A stretch of 64,000 nucleotides of DNA, taken from Manduca sexta (lineage: Eukaryota; Arthropoda; Insecta; Lepidoptera; Sphingidae). Each line of letters begins with the position of its first letter. Positions within the stretch are counted from its first letter, which is position 1. The notes beneath the pieces are model-generated. The model worked only from the letters and a program-made list of their open reading frames with translations, ran no database searches and was not told the DNA's origin. This document shows, in pieces, positions 1-12,014 of this stretch. The stretch covers positions 3,701,556 to 3,765,555 of the forward strand of contig NC_051116.1 in NCBI RefSeq assembly GCF_014839805.1, written 5' to 3'. Position numbers and translations under genes: made by a program.

Positions 1-3000
1 ATTTTACTTTATCTGATGTGCGTGTATTACGCGTTAACATAAGAAATCATAATTTAAGCATGTTGTAGAAATGATTTGGTTTAAATACAACCGGCCTAAT
101 TGATGTTAGTTTCTTATAGCTAGTTCAATTCCAGGCAAGTAAGAATATCCCATAACTGTATTGCTATCTCATATGCCATCCCGTTGAAACCCCATATACA
201 CTGCCACTAACTAAGTAGAAAACTACAATTTTGAATTACAAATGGATCTCTGCAAAGGACTGCATTTCTACTCATAGGTATTTTTTTATCAAACATCTGT
301 TTGGATATAACCGAGCATTATGAATAAAAATTGTAGTATAATTTGACAAATGCAGAACCTATTGTTTTTTAAATCGAAAATTGAGATATTTTCTTTGTTT
401 ACGACCAATTACACTAAAATCTAAACTTACAAAGCTCATTCAATAGAACAATATCGAATATTTTTACGAAACACAAAAGCTTTAGTTGAATTCAACAAAA
501 TTGTTATACCATTCTCATTGGCGCCATATAGAACATTGAATTCGGCGCGCTAGATTCTATTACAGTGCAAAATTCCGTACATATGAAAAAAATAAAACAA
601 TATACGGCGCTTTAGGTAGATTTTGCAGTTCCAGCTTTATTTGGATTTTATTTAAAAATACTGGCGAAACGGTTGGCAATTTTGAAACACCTGGAAACTG
701 GAGGGTGTAATATGTACCTGGAGTGACAGTATAAATGGAAAATTCGTCAGTTACTATATAAAAATCTCCGGAGTCAAAGGCCGGCATCGTCCTAGCGACT
801 ATCTCGGTATGTCTCTAGTCTTTAATATTTGAACCACACTACAAACCATCAATCCCAATAAACTAAATTAAAAGTTATAATAATAACAAAGTTGAACACG
901 CATCACCGTCAATCATAAAATTACTTATTTGAACCCCCAATTGGCATGATGTCTATTTGAATCGAGTGAATTATCCAATTTATAATCTAAAATATTGTAC
1001 GCCATCTCTCCCAATGGTACTCGATAAGCAATCATTTAATAAAATTGAGTGGATTGGACATTCTGACACGAGATTTTGAACAAACTGACACTAAAGCAGA
1101 TAGTTTTTGTCCGAAGAAAAGAAACAATTCTCGAGAGAGGAATATAATCACTCCTTCAGCGTAACAATGGCTCTATCCCTCAATCTGTAGAGCCGTTTCA
1201 AGAATCTTAGCAAATAAACCTAGAAGCAACTTTGCTCGCAGTTTTCGTCTAGGCGCATATCACGATTTTATCAAATCTTATTTCTTTGAAGTGTACTCAA
1301 TTTGTCATTTGACGTAGCTTTTTACCACTCAATCTATTTTGGCCATTTCTCTTGTTTTTATACGAACCGTTGGAGATGAAAGGTTTTCATACCTGAAACA
1401 AAAAGTAAAAATATTATTGTCAGGGGCAGATAAGAACATTCCACAATATTAAGTTAAAATAGTTTTATGTTGTTGATGGGGTCACAAAAGGGTATAAAAA
1501 CTTTATATCTAATATTACGATAAAAAATAAAATATATGGAGTTAATAAATTATTTTACTATACCAAATACATCATTCACGTGGTGCAAAACGGCGGATTT
1601 ATTATGCTTAGTAATCAAAACGTCCATGTAAGATAAACAAATTATAAAATAACCTTTTCTTTTTGATTTTAAAAGGTCTCTAAAATAATTTTGTACTTCA
1701 AAAGAAAATTAAAACCAATTTCAAAAGCTTTTGTTCGTAATTTTTCAATTTAAACTATTATGATGTCATAAAACTAACGTCAAATTGAAATTTAAGTGAA
1801 GGAATATCAGTCCCAAATGAAATTAGCCGACTAAAATAATATTGGAGTTAAGAGATGCCGCATACGTTTCTTTTGTTTGACGGTTCGAACACGCATTTTA
1901 TTTTATTTTTTACAATTGAATGTAATAGTGAACCACTCATACAGAATTTAATAAATATAATATATTTAATAACAACTCTACCTATTAATTAATTTATAAT
2001 GTCCTTTATAACCAAAAGGCCGTCTCAGGCTGGTTAGCGCAGTACATATACTTTATAGTCCGAAGTTTTATTAATTACTTCTATTACGGTTAGTGATTCT
2101 ACTTACTATCAAGTAAGCATATTACTCTTTACGTTCTCATTTAAACTATCTACTTTCAATGTAGATTTTATTTCTGTACGAATTAAATATGTCTATCTAA
2201 TTTTCCAGTGGAAAAAAAAACCTATTTCAATGAAAATGCATTCCTATTACTTTTACGAGTACGACTTTTCATACTACTTTACATAAGAATAAATTATTCC
2301 TTTTTTTATTTGTTGTTCTTAAAATAATTCAATTTTGCACTAAATCTTGGATAGTCTGCGTAAACCCTAATTCTTTACCCTTAGGTCGTTGGACGATAAT
2401 TATTTTTTTTTCATTTTAACGTGCTTAAAGAGCTCTTTGAATTCATTTTAAAATTAACTCACGTTTTCTTTTCATTTTGATATAGAGTTTTACTTTAAAA
2501 AAATGTCTCCAGGGAATCTGATTGAAAGTATGATGAATTCATATTATAATATAATTACAATGAACATATTATTATTATAACCAAGACGTCTCCGTATCAG
2601 TCGCTAAGCACAAAATCTCTCCGTTTCTGCTTTTAGGTGTCGAAAATTATGTGTTTGTAATAATTGGTATATTTATTTTCATATTATTTGTTACTTGGGT
2701 ACTAGACCACGTAAATTATCTTCCTAGAATACAGCGATCAATCATTTTTTTGAACCAACACTTGCTTAATTTTTAATATTTTCAACCCATAAACCAAATA
2801 CCCCTTCGATCTTACGTAATAGAACAAACCAACTCTACAAACACTCTATTAGTACGAATGACCCGCGTGTTACAAAGCAGTTAGTTGTATCAGCTCTATA
2901 TGTGTTCCTGCGTCGTAGTCGAAATGTTTTGTACTTCCTTAGCGATTTGACTTCATTACTATTTGAATTAAGTAGAGCGCTATCTTGTCTCTTGATCGTC

Positions 3001-3055
3001 TGGCAGCTTTTAACCAATTTAAAAAGGAATAATATTAGATTTGCTTGGAATAGAC
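1..3055. other. AT-rich stretch without a recognisable gene
   Basis: No long open frame, RNA gene or repeat shared with the rest of the window was recognised. Short frames, such as 560-787 on the minus strand, have low-complexity AT-driven composition and no motif. A slightly GC-richer patch near 520-620 contains GGCGCC and GGCGCGC but matches nothing I know. Confidence 0.5.
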
Positions 3056-3059
3056 TCGG

Positions 3060-3185
3060 TGTCTTAAATTGCCTGATATGGCGCTATGCTTCCCTTATTA
3101 TATTATGGACCGAAAGACACACGTCGAAAAGTGGTAAAGTTGATCTCTACTTACCACCTCGTGGATATAAAACGTGAATGTGTGC
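3060..3185 (+). repeat. SINE family E, diverged body fragment
   Basis: The stretch follows the body of the family E SINE at 15,041-15,282: a GGCGCTATGCTTCCC block, then ATTATGGACCGAAAGACAC, CGAAAAGTGG, and a 3' end of the form CCTCGTGGATATAAAACGTG. The tRNA-like head is missing or too diverged to see. An open frame here (2,902-3,177) is a by-product. Confidence 0.45.
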
Positions 3186-4091
3186 AAAAAAGGAAGAGGT
3201 TGCTAAAATTGACGTTATTTTTTAAGTCGTAAATTCATTTTTTTTTGTTTTTGTGTACTCCTAAAGTAAACAGAGATTGAATAATCTTATTAGTCTATTT
3301 GTTGTTGGCAGCTTCTTGTACATCAAATTCTTTTCCTATAAAAAAGATTAGCCGTGTATTTTCAGGGATTAAGATTACTTATATATATTTAACATAGCAT
3401 ATTTGTATTTCCTTTGACCGAAAATCCAGACATGGTCACAAATCTTTCACAAAATATTATATTTAGTAATAACGAGAAAAAATATCATAAGGTAAATTCA
3501 TTTAGGAATTAAGAGGACACAGAGAGACATATAAAAACACAGAAACACAGGTTAAACTTATAAAACACCGCTTTCTCGTCGCGGTTAATAAAGTCAAATT
3601 TAACATTTACACATATCACTATATATAGCGTGCATTAGGAGACTTAACATTCGATATTCTAGAGCTACTGAAATGCAGTTTTTACAAAGCTCAGCTTATC
3701 TATAGGGCCTTCAATCAATGCTCGTGTCGTAATCCAGTTAAAAAGGTTTCATTACATTTGACGTTAGGTCAAACAACACTGGCTAGAGTCATGTCCCCTG
3801 TATAATGGTAGATATCAAATAAATTATGCAGTGCAAAGCACACAAAGCCGCCGGGCCGACGTTCTGCAGATGTACCTTATCTTGTGATACATACGGACGG
3901 ACAGTTTGAACAGCATTTCAAATGGTTTAAGGACAGTAGATAGTAGCGACTCTATCAGTATGTATTAGAGTTTAAAATGGTATGGTATGTTTATTGCGCA
4001 GAACTGATGTTGAAGTATTTGAAGTACAACATAGTCCAAATATATACTAAACAAGTATATATACTCGCTACCTAAAGTTATTAAGTTAGTT
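3186..4091. other. Gap without a gene
   Basis: AT-rich DNA with no gene seen. A GC-richer patch at about 3,840-3,960 has a quasi-palindromic GATA pair, TTATCTTGTGATA, which could be a regulatory site but is unsupported by anything else. Confidence 0.4.
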
Positions 4092-4345
4092 TTACTGGTG
4101 ATAGGTCTCTTATATGTGAGAGTCTGCCTGGGTACGTACCACCGCAATGTCTATTTCTGCCGCCAAGCAATAGTATGAAGTCACTGTTGTGTTCTGATTT
4201 GAAGGACATGTAGCCAGTGTAATTACTGGACATAATAAGATTTAACATCTCATGTCTCAGGATGGCGAGCGCATTGGAATACTAAACAATACTTTGTAAT
4301 TCAAGGTGTTGGATGATGTGTCTACCGTTCAAGGACGACTTACAA
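4092..4345 (+). repeat. Interspersed repeat family B, copy 1 (truncated)
   Basis: It begins with the family B signature ACTGGTGATAGGTCTCTTAT and continues through GCCGCCAAGCA, the GTTGTGTTCTGATTTGAAGG block and CTCAGGATGGCGAGCG to AAGGTGTTGGATGATGTG. The A-rich end present in other copies (for example 46,811-47,123) is missing; unrelated sequence follows. Orientation is given with the A-rich end of the family taken as 3'. Confidence 0.7.
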
Positions 4346-4365
4346 CGTAATCTAAAGCTCCTTAA

Positions 4366-5652
4366 CCCGGCGAGCATGTGGTGAAAAAATGTAACAAGAA
4401 GTATGAGGCAGGGTATGACATACCACTTAAAAAAATTGGCTATAAAACTTGTTTCTGAAGAAGTATTATACTATTTATTTTTTGGTATAATAAGACAATA
4501 CCATCATAACGCATTGGAAATAAAACAATCGCGCCATTTTAACAATTTTATTTTTTTACTAAGTAATAGTATAAGTCACTTTGAATTTCAAACAAACACT
4601 TTCAGTCTCTTAAAACTAAAAGGAACTAAAGTAAAACCAGTTTTATGATAAAAAAACTTAATCGTATGATAGAATATGAAATAATTTTCTTTATAAACTA
4701 AAAAATCACAAAAAATTTAGGAACATCTTAGGAACTGGAGATAAAATCTGTGCAGTTTTTGCAAAAACATTGCATGCTCCACACTAATAGCCTTTCCTCA
4801 GCTTGTTCATGAGTATTTTGTCTTATGATTATTTTTGTTGGGGTAATCTCTACATCTAATAAAATGACCAGGAACATTTTGAGTCGATGAAAGTGATTCG
4901 TTGATCTGGGAAGAAATTCTCTGACGTATATAAATCGAAATATATATTTTTGTCATTTCACATCTTCACGTGTTCGTAAACTAAAGCCAAGCCTAAGTTA
5001 CGGATGAAATCGGTCCATTTAGTGTCTTTGCCCTGATTTTCACGAAACATAGGACCCCTGGGGGCTCCGTGGGCCCCTCTCAGGGATCCGCAAGTAAAAT
5101 AAAAGTTAAAAGAGAAACTATAAAGTGCACGCTTTTGCACTCTTGTATATCTAAAAATAAATACAGAAGTAAACTGCTAGTAAAACAAATTTAAGAATCC
5201 AACTGAACAACATCAACCCAAACATTACGACTTTGGTCGCAAAAAGGTCGCATAAGGTGGCATTAGTGGTCCGCACTAAATAAAAGTTTGCGAAACCCTG
5301 TTCTAGTAAGTACATCTTCTATCATAGACCGAAGTTGTTTTTTCTATTTTCAACATCCATTTTCTATTAAAATCTACAATTAAACAAAGAAAATAGGTTA
5401 AAATAGCAGAAAAAGCAATTTTAGTTTTTGTCACACCAGCTATGAGGCGGGGTATCACGTACCCGAACTCAGTTTGCAAGCGTGTAACTCGAATGCAGGT
5501 TGCCGCGACACTGTGATCACCCCACTATTACCTTCCGCAACCCTGTAACTCCAGCTACTCAAAGAGACTATAAGTTTGAAAGTCAGGCACAAAAAATATA
5601 CGCCAGTAATTAACATGGGGGGTATGACATACCCCGCCACACGCTCGCCGGG
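4366..5652. mobile_element. piggyBac-like non-autonomous DNA transposon with TTAA target duplication
   Basis: The element is bounded by TTAA on both sides (4,362-4,365 and 5,653-5,656). Its left end reads CCCGGCGAGCATGTGGTG and its right end is the inverse complement of CCCGGCGAGCGTGTGGCG, so 16 of 18 terminal bases match. A TTAA duplication with CCC/GGG ends is the hallmark of the piggyBac superfamily. A subterminal block with GGTATGACATACC lies near both ends, and a diverged direct copy (GGCGGGGTATCACGTACC) sits at about 5,447-5,464. No transposase could be seen in the 1,287 bp: frames such as 4,403-4,648 and 5,455-5,640 have no piggyBac motif. It is therefore probably a non-autonomous derivative mobilised in trans. 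It lies just beyond a truncated family B repeat. Confidence 0.8.
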
Positions 5653-5944
5653 TTAAGAATACTTCAGGCAGTAGTTCTGCTTTGTAGCAAAACGTTTATT
5701 ACTATAACTCCCAAGGGTACTGACTATGGTGTCCTCGCTAGGTCCTTTTATTTTATTTTGACATCATTTTAGAACTGGAATCCTCAGAGGAGGTGTGGTG
5801 GACGGCTAGTCGTAAACACTAAGCCTTACTGTACACTGTAACATGTGTGTTGCTCCTCACATTGAAGTGGGTTAAAGGAAGGTAGGCAGAAATAAAATAA
5901 AGAAAGGGTAGTATCAAAAACATAAAAAAAAACTAATTGACACT

Positions 5945-6215
5945 TGCACGGTCTAATGGCGTAATTGTATTGTGTGCGCGATATGTCTACTCCGCTGTAG
6001 TCTCGGGTTCAAATCCCAGGTCGGTCAAAGGGATATTGGGTATTTTACTCAGTATCACTCCAGAGTGTGCAATTGTTCCCGATAAATGGTGCTACGACTC
6101 GCTTCATATTACATAGAACCGAACAAAGCTGGCGAAATGTTGGAGTGTTACACCTCTGCTCACTCCTGATAAGAGAAAATGCGTGATGTCATGCGTGTAT
6201 GTATTATATATAAAC
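5945..6215 (+). repeat. tRNA-derived SINE, family E
   Basis: The head has an A-box-like TAATGGCGTAATTG and a canonical B box inside GGGTTCAAATCCC, followed by CAGGTCGGTC. The body follows other family E copies: CAGTATCACTCCAGAGTGTG, CCCGATAAATGG, then a 3' end GAGAAAATGCGTGATG. It is not a tRNA gene, because the cloverleaf is not complete and the sequence continues as a SINE body. Confidence 0.65.
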
Positions 6216-7380
6216 ACTTATGAACAACTTTAAGTAATTAAATATTTATACAAAGAGCCAACATCGCATATAGTTAAAAAGTTAAAAAAAATCAAGCACT
6301 AAGGGTTCTTGTTCCTGTTCTCCTTCTCAAATTAAATTTTCCTTAATAAGAGCCATAGTTAATGGTTTTGAGGATAAGAAGTAATAAAATGAATACAGAG
6401 CTTAATTTATCAAATAAATTACATCCATATCTAAACGCATTACGAAATGAAAATCTTTATAATTTTTCACAATATCAACAGCAAATCTCGCCATCCTCTC
6501 CGGCCGTGTGTCACACTTATCTCAAGTTTACTGCAACAGCCCGCGGCGCTACGAGCAGAATGACATTTTTGATTGTCATTTTCTTAGGGTTTCTTTTATT
6601 TTTGTTTTCACCAACCCTTTGGGACGCGCTGTCTATCTGCCGACGTTTGTGGCATTATTCATAGTAATAACTGTAAGTAGAGTCTATGTCTTGAGTGGTA
6701 AGGTGCTTTATTGTTTGAATATGCGAGATAACGATTTAGTATCTCTAATGTGGATATTTTATTATTATATAAAGTGGTAGAGTTATATTTTTGATTTTGT
6801 GATATAGGCCAGCCAGTATTTTTTGTTATTAGAAGTATAAGTTTATGTAGGATATAAGCTTTTTTAACTTTGAATAATTATTTTGTTCCAATATTTTATG
6901 ATATTACTTTTATAGGGTTTTTAAGTATTATAAAAGGACATTAAAAGGGGTGGAACGAGCTCTATAACTGATAAATAAAAAAATAGAAGTGTAGCTTTAC
7001 AATAATATTAAAAAAAAAGTTACTTTGCAGAAAAAATCACTGTAACAAACAAACTGTTTATAATACTGTTATAAGTAACGTAGACTATACTCATGAATAA
7101 TATCTAATTTATATTTTACATACATTAGTGGCGAAGGGTGATTTTTTTCGAAAGCTTACCCGACACAACATATAGGTACTAATATACATGAATGCGGTGA
7201 GCAAATCGTTCTAATGATAATTAGTTTTTCCATAAATTATAATTACGAAATGCAAGCCGATAGGAATCAAGTTATATGGACCCTTCTGCACTGACATACA
7301 CGCATATTGTCCGACCTTACACCCAAAGAACTTTGTGTATCAACTCCACTTGTATAATTATTGTAAAAAATTAAATATAT
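6216..7380. other. AT-rich gap without a recognised gene
   Basis: Two overlapping short frames (6,362-6,664 and 6,508-6,780) both run through a somewhat GC-richer patch at about 6,490-6,660. Neither has a recognisable domain; the first has a hydrophobic stretch near its end. The remainder is AT-rich with no repeat identified. Confidence 0.35.
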
Positions 7381-7590
7381 TAATAATATCAGCCCTGTAT
7401 TATATACTGTCCCACTGCTGGGCACGGGCCTCCTCTACTACTGAGAGGGATTAGGCCTTAGTCCACCACGCTGTAGTGCGGATTAGTAGACTTCACACAC
7501 CCTCGAAAATTCCTATAGAGAGTTCCTCAGGTATGCAGGTTTCCTCACGATGTTTTCCTTCACCGCTAAAGCCAGCGATAATTCACAAAA
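7381..7590 (-). repeat. SINE family A, copy 1 (head missing)
   Basis: Starts with the family A tail (inverse complement of the TTA-type tail plus CAGCCCTGTATTATATACTG) and runs through GAGAGGGATTAGGCCTTAGT and TTTCCTCACGATGTTTTCCT to about GCGATAATTCAC. The tRNA-like head seen in copies at 11,544 and 18,937 is absent. Orientation is given with the tRNA head as 5'. Confidence 0.75.
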
Positions 7591-7599
7591 AAATAAATA

Positions 7600-9105
7600 A
7601 ATTAATTTAAACATCTATTGATATTTGATAAGTTATTTAGTGAAGAAACACAATGAATAACCCGAGCATATTTTAAGCTCACCAAAATATATTTCGGGAA
7701 TCTCAGTATAAACACCGCTTCAAAATACCAACAATTAACGCCACGCTATACTCTCATGAAAGTATTGAGCTTATTCACTAAGAATATTGCCGTCAAATTA
7801 TTAATTTTCATCAAAATGGACTTTTATTCGTAAGTAATTAAGTATTAATTTAGTAGTTGATTGAATTTGCGTCGGTATCGCGGCGAGGGTTGCAATAATT
7901 CCTCAATTAAGAAGGTTTCTATAGGTAGAATGGATGATGTGTGGTACAAGTTGTGAGGCGTAGCGAAAATGAATTTTGATTAATTAATTTTGAATTAAAT
8001 GTATTTCTTTGTAGGCAAGTGATTTTTAATTTTAGTGTTATTATAATTATTAATTACATTTAGATTGTTTATCAGATGTTAAATATCCTTTTTCAAGCAT
8101 GTCATAAAATGAATTGACTTCGTTTTTACGATAGTTCGTATGCTTGATGTCAATCACCACTGAGGTATTCTATTTTGAGATAATTATATTCACAAAGCCA
8201 CACAAATTGTCGTCTAACCAAATCACAAATTTATCTATCCAACCTTTCGACCAACCATGTACCCTTCTATAAGTACTAGAAAGCCGTATTGAAAATTACC
8301 GGGAGAACTACTCATTGTAAAAAGTATATTTTTTACTGAAGAAAAAATCCAAATCTTGTCTTTATTACCAAAATAATTAACAAAAAAACTGTTTCACCTA
8401 TAAAACATACTCAATTCCCCGCCAAGTGAAAATAAAAAAAATAACTAATCCCGCTCCCGCCTCCTCTTATCCCTCACACCGCCACCTCCTTAATACGTCA
8501 GCGGGAACTCTGAAATCAGTCCCTCGGCAACGATTTATGAGTTAACCCTCCACCTTGATGGGATTCAGGCGAATGTAGTCGATTACACGTAAACAACCCC
8601 GAACGGTTTACAATGCGGTACAAAGTACCGAGCGAGGTGTCGTGGAGCGTGTTCCGGCCTTATTAATGTGTGGTATAGTGCCCTTGAATACTGGAGGGTT
8701 GAGTTATTTTAAAAAGCGGGTAGAAATTTTTAAAGGTTATTTATTTTTTTTTGGTTATATTTTCGGTGCCAATTTTGAAAATGGTTAAGATATTTTTAAA
8801 TAGTTTCTCATTGTCATGTTTACATCAGATAGTAATCGAGGATACATTTAAAATAGACTTATCTGAGAGCTATTCTTTTATCTCGATGTTATATTTTAGC
8901 AAAGGAATACAATTCTAAGATCCAAATATTTAAGAATAAATTATGATAGGTTGCGTAATCTATTAAATATTTATACGTCTTAAAAAGAAACATTGCTTTC
9001 AGGAATAATTCAAGTTTCAGTACTCGCAACGTAATGTTTCCCTGCTCATAAAAAAGTAAGTCAAACCTTGTTAAATAATAGTGCCTTAGGAAATTGTACA
9101 AATTT
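7600..9105. other. Unique sequence including a GC-richer island at about 8,440-8,665
   Basis: Most of the stretch is AT-rich and without a gene. The island at 8,440-8,665 is not repeated elsewhere in the window and contains a forkhead-like GTAAACA, the palindrome GGTACAAAGTACC, and CCGCCACCTCC. It could be a conserved non-coding element, but nothing in the sequence proves function. Confidence 0.3.
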
Positions 9106-9109
9106 CAGT

Positions 9110-9235
9110 ACTAAGGAACTTTACTACACTGTAGCAGATTACGTAGCGTTTGCTACGAGCGCTTTTACGGCTACAACATTGATGTGTTACGACGTAGCGA
9201 AAAACTAGTTGGTTGGAGCCATAGTTTCTTTTTAT
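9110..9235. repeat. CTACACTGTAGCA repeat, copy 1
   Basis: Shares CTACACTGTAGCA followed by a CGTAGC core with 9,721-9,845, and contains several further GCTAC or GTAGC words that can fold back on one another. It may be a small palindrome-rich MITE, but clear ends were not found. Confidence 0.4.
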
Positions 9236-9720
9236 CGCATGCCGACATAATGATGATGACTGGAAGCTGTAGATTACGTTGTATTGTAAAAATAGAGCCA
9301 CTTTTGTTTATAATAATTATGATCCTGAAGCAGGGTGATACTATTCGCAGAACACTGTGAAGTTACAGTAACTGTTAGATGTCTCCGGTCAGAGGGAAGG
9401 GCGCCTATCTTTTGCTCTCCTAGGACAATTTAATGGTAAATTTTCGTAAGCAGTGCAGTGGTGAAAAGTCCATCCAAACCGATTCCTGCTGGCTTTGCAT
9501 TCGTAATTTATGTAAAATCTAATTATCATTAGAAGGATTTATAGAAAAGAAAAATTATAGAATAATAGATTCAATTATTCCTTTGTCAGCCTTCTGAGAT
9601 GTAAAAGAACTCTACTCTTGTGTACCCTATCTTGTATCAATGTTAAACTGTAGTCGTTTATCTAACGCACATAAAAAAGACTATGTAGCCACAAAACATA
9701 ATACAATTTTTATTTCTTAG

Positions 9721-9845
9721 TGTCTCGGCTACACTGTAGCAAGTTTCGTAGCACTCCCTTTATAGGGCATTGCTACACGCTACGCCTACGTATCCCGCGG
9801 CATATTGCTACAATATTGTGAGTTGCGTAGCACTTGTAAATGCCT
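9721..9845. repeat. CTACACTGTAGCA repeat, copy 2
   Basis: Direct, diverged copy of 9,110-9,235 about 610 bp downstream. It includes CGGCTACACTGTAGCA, GCTACACGCTACGCC and GTTGCGTAGCACTT. The dense GCTACG/CGTAGC words suggest hairpin potential. Confidence 0.4.
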
Positions 9846-9849
9846 TTAT

Positions 9850-10830
9850 AGTAAGGTTATTTTCTTTTTCAATATTTTATGAAATTATAATACTTTGTTT
9901 AATATTTTCTTAACTAAATCACGTATGAATTACTATAGTGTGATAGTGCCTCTGATAATTTTGAAGTCCAAGGAACTGTTTTATAAGTTTCAAGGAAATT
10001 TTACTTGACAAAAATCGCATGAACAAGTACTGTAGATATTCTTATTTTATTACATACGGTCGGCTTATAGTTATGTGACAAGTGGCATTTACTCAAAAGT
10101 TGAGAAACAGTCCCATACCCATACAGTTGAAATAATATTAATGTCGCATGAAACTAGCCTCTTCGCCCTTATATTAGTTATAGTAAGTACGTATTAAGTT
10201 TACAAATATGTACATAATGCCCAATGGTTTTACTGTCTTTTTGAATGTATTAGAGGTTCCATTGTGATTCCGCTGTGGGGTAGTAATATGAGAAATGAAA
10301 CCTGCTCTTTCATAGATTTTATGACAAATTCGCATACGGTCTTTATTCCGATAAGGTTATCAAAATATTAATATATATTTTATTGTTCAATGAAAAATCC
10401 AGATAGCGGTGTCTTTGAACTCATAGGATTTAAGTGGCTATAATCCACATGGATTTAATGTGAAATGGTGCGAGAGAGAGAGAGATAAAGAAAGAGCAGG
10501 ACTTTCGTGTCAATCACAAAAATATGAGTCATCAAAGTTCATTTCATTACATTATTTCACATTTTCATCGTGAAAAGTTCTTCCCGACATGACATTCCCA
10601 TCCACAGAATCCACAAACTTTTAATTCCATAATAAGTAGAATTCAAACATTAATAGAACTTAATTGGGCAAATTTTAATTTAAAAACTCTTAAATAAAAA
10701 GCATCCATTAAACTCACCATCAACATTTTAAAGAGCACAAAGATCTAAGTGCGAAACAAAAAATAAAAAAACAACTTGAAAGAGTTAAATAGAAAAGATT
10801 GGTAAGCGACAAACTTTGCATTACGTAAGG
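9850..10830. other. AT-rich gap with a short GA microsatellite
   Basis: No gene seen. A (GA) run lies at about 10,471-10,484, in a context with dispersed TTTCAT words. Confidence 0.4.
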
Positions 10831-10893
10831 GACGAAAGCGGAGGGGCGAATGCGGAGGGGCGAACGCGGAGGGGCGAAAGCGGAGGGGGCGAA
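10831..10893 (+). repeat. G-rich 14-bp minisatellite
   Basis: About four tandem units of the form GGCGAANGCGGAGG, with N being A, T, C, A in turn. The repeated GGAGGGG tracts on one strand could form a G-quadruplex. It is an isolated GC-rich island in AT-rich DNA, with no gene beside it that I can recognise. Confidence 0.8.
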
Positions 10894-11394
10894 AACTTTG
10901 AGACGCGGGCGCGAAGTGACATTTTAAGTTTCGCCGCAGTTAACAGTGGCGGAAGTGGGTAAATTATAACTTTACATTCCTATGTGGCGTTTCTTATATT
11001 TTTAAGTTTAAAGTTTACAGCCATCGGTACTGTTCCCTAAAGTTTTGGATTTCACTTTGATATTTTCAAAGTGGTTTTATTTTAAATTGAATGCTGTTAT
11101 ATTTTATGAGAATATTAGTTTGTAAGTGTGCGGCCATGCTGGTTGATAGATTGTATCCGTCTGAATGGGTACTTCTTAATTATTTCTATTAAGCATTAAA
11201 GTAACTCAAGGACTGTTGTGTTAATTGAACAGTATTTAGCTATAGAAGCATTAATTAATAATAAGCTTAATAATATACTCAAATTTAGTTTCGTAGTAGT
11301 TTTTTTTTTATATTAGAGGGACAAAAGAGCAAGCAATAGTTAACTAATGGTATTTTCTCTAATGGTTCATTCGGTTACAAAACAATGTACATTT

Positions 11395-11543
11395 ACCACC
11401 TCATGTATTAGGATGTCGAGCGCAGTGGAATACCAAACAATACTTTGTAATTCAAGTTGTTGGATGGTGTTTCTACTATTCATGGGCAGTCGTATCACTT
11501 ACGATCAGGCGAACGGAAAACTCGTCGCGTCATTCAAAGCAAA
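11395..11543 (+). repeat. Interspersed repeat family B, copy 2 (interrupted in its tail)
   Basis: Contains the 3' half of family B: ATGTCGAGCGCAGTGGAATA, TTGGATGGTGTTTCTACT, and CAGGCGAACGGAAAACTCGT, ending CATTCAAAGCAAA. Its A-rich tail resumes at 11,844, after a SINE that inserted there. Confidence 0.75.
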
Positions 11544-11843
11544 TAATATCAGCCCTGTATTATATACTTGCCCACTGCTGAGCACGGGCCTCCTCTACTA
11601 CTGAGAGGGATTAGGCCTTAGTCCACCACGCTGGCCTAGTGCGAGTTGGTAGACTTCACACACCTTCGAAATTCCTATAGAGAACTCCTCAGATGTGCAG
11701 GTTTCCTCACGATGTTTTCCTTCACCGTTAAAGCGAACGATAAATTCACAAAGAAAAGTCAGAGGTGTGCGCCCTTGGGATTTGAACCTGTGGACATTCG
11801 TCTTGGCAGTCCGTTCCACGCCCAACTAGGCTATCGCCGCTTA
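11544..11843 (-). mobile_element. SINE family A, copy 2, full length, inserted in a family B tail
   Basis: Read on the minus strand the element starts with a tRNA-like head: an A box TAGCCTAGTTGGG and a B box GGTTCAAATCC. The body follows, and the 3' end reads AATACAGGGCTGATATTATT. It is flanked by CAAAGCAAA at 11,535-11,543 and 11,844-11,852, a 9-bp target duplication that also rebuilds the expected end of the interrupted family B repeat. The head shows it was transcribed by RNA polymerase III; mobilisation must depend on a LINE in trans. Confidence 0.85.
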
Positions 11844-12014
11844 CAAAGCAAAAAAAAAACAAATTTGTCCAACCTAGCATACGTTTACCTACCACTCTTT
11901 AGGCGACAGCTCAGTACAAATACATTCACGTCTCTCCCACGCGACGAGCAATAATTTTTCATACCATTTACATTTTGTATCAAATGTCGGGCGCCTGAAG
12001 CATTAACGGAGACC

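Noticed and set aside
5945..6030. tRNA gene
   Set aside because: Only A and B boxes are tRNA-like; the acceptor stem does not close and the sequence continues into a SINE body. The same applies to the heads at 15,041, 24,866, 28,616 and 57,345.
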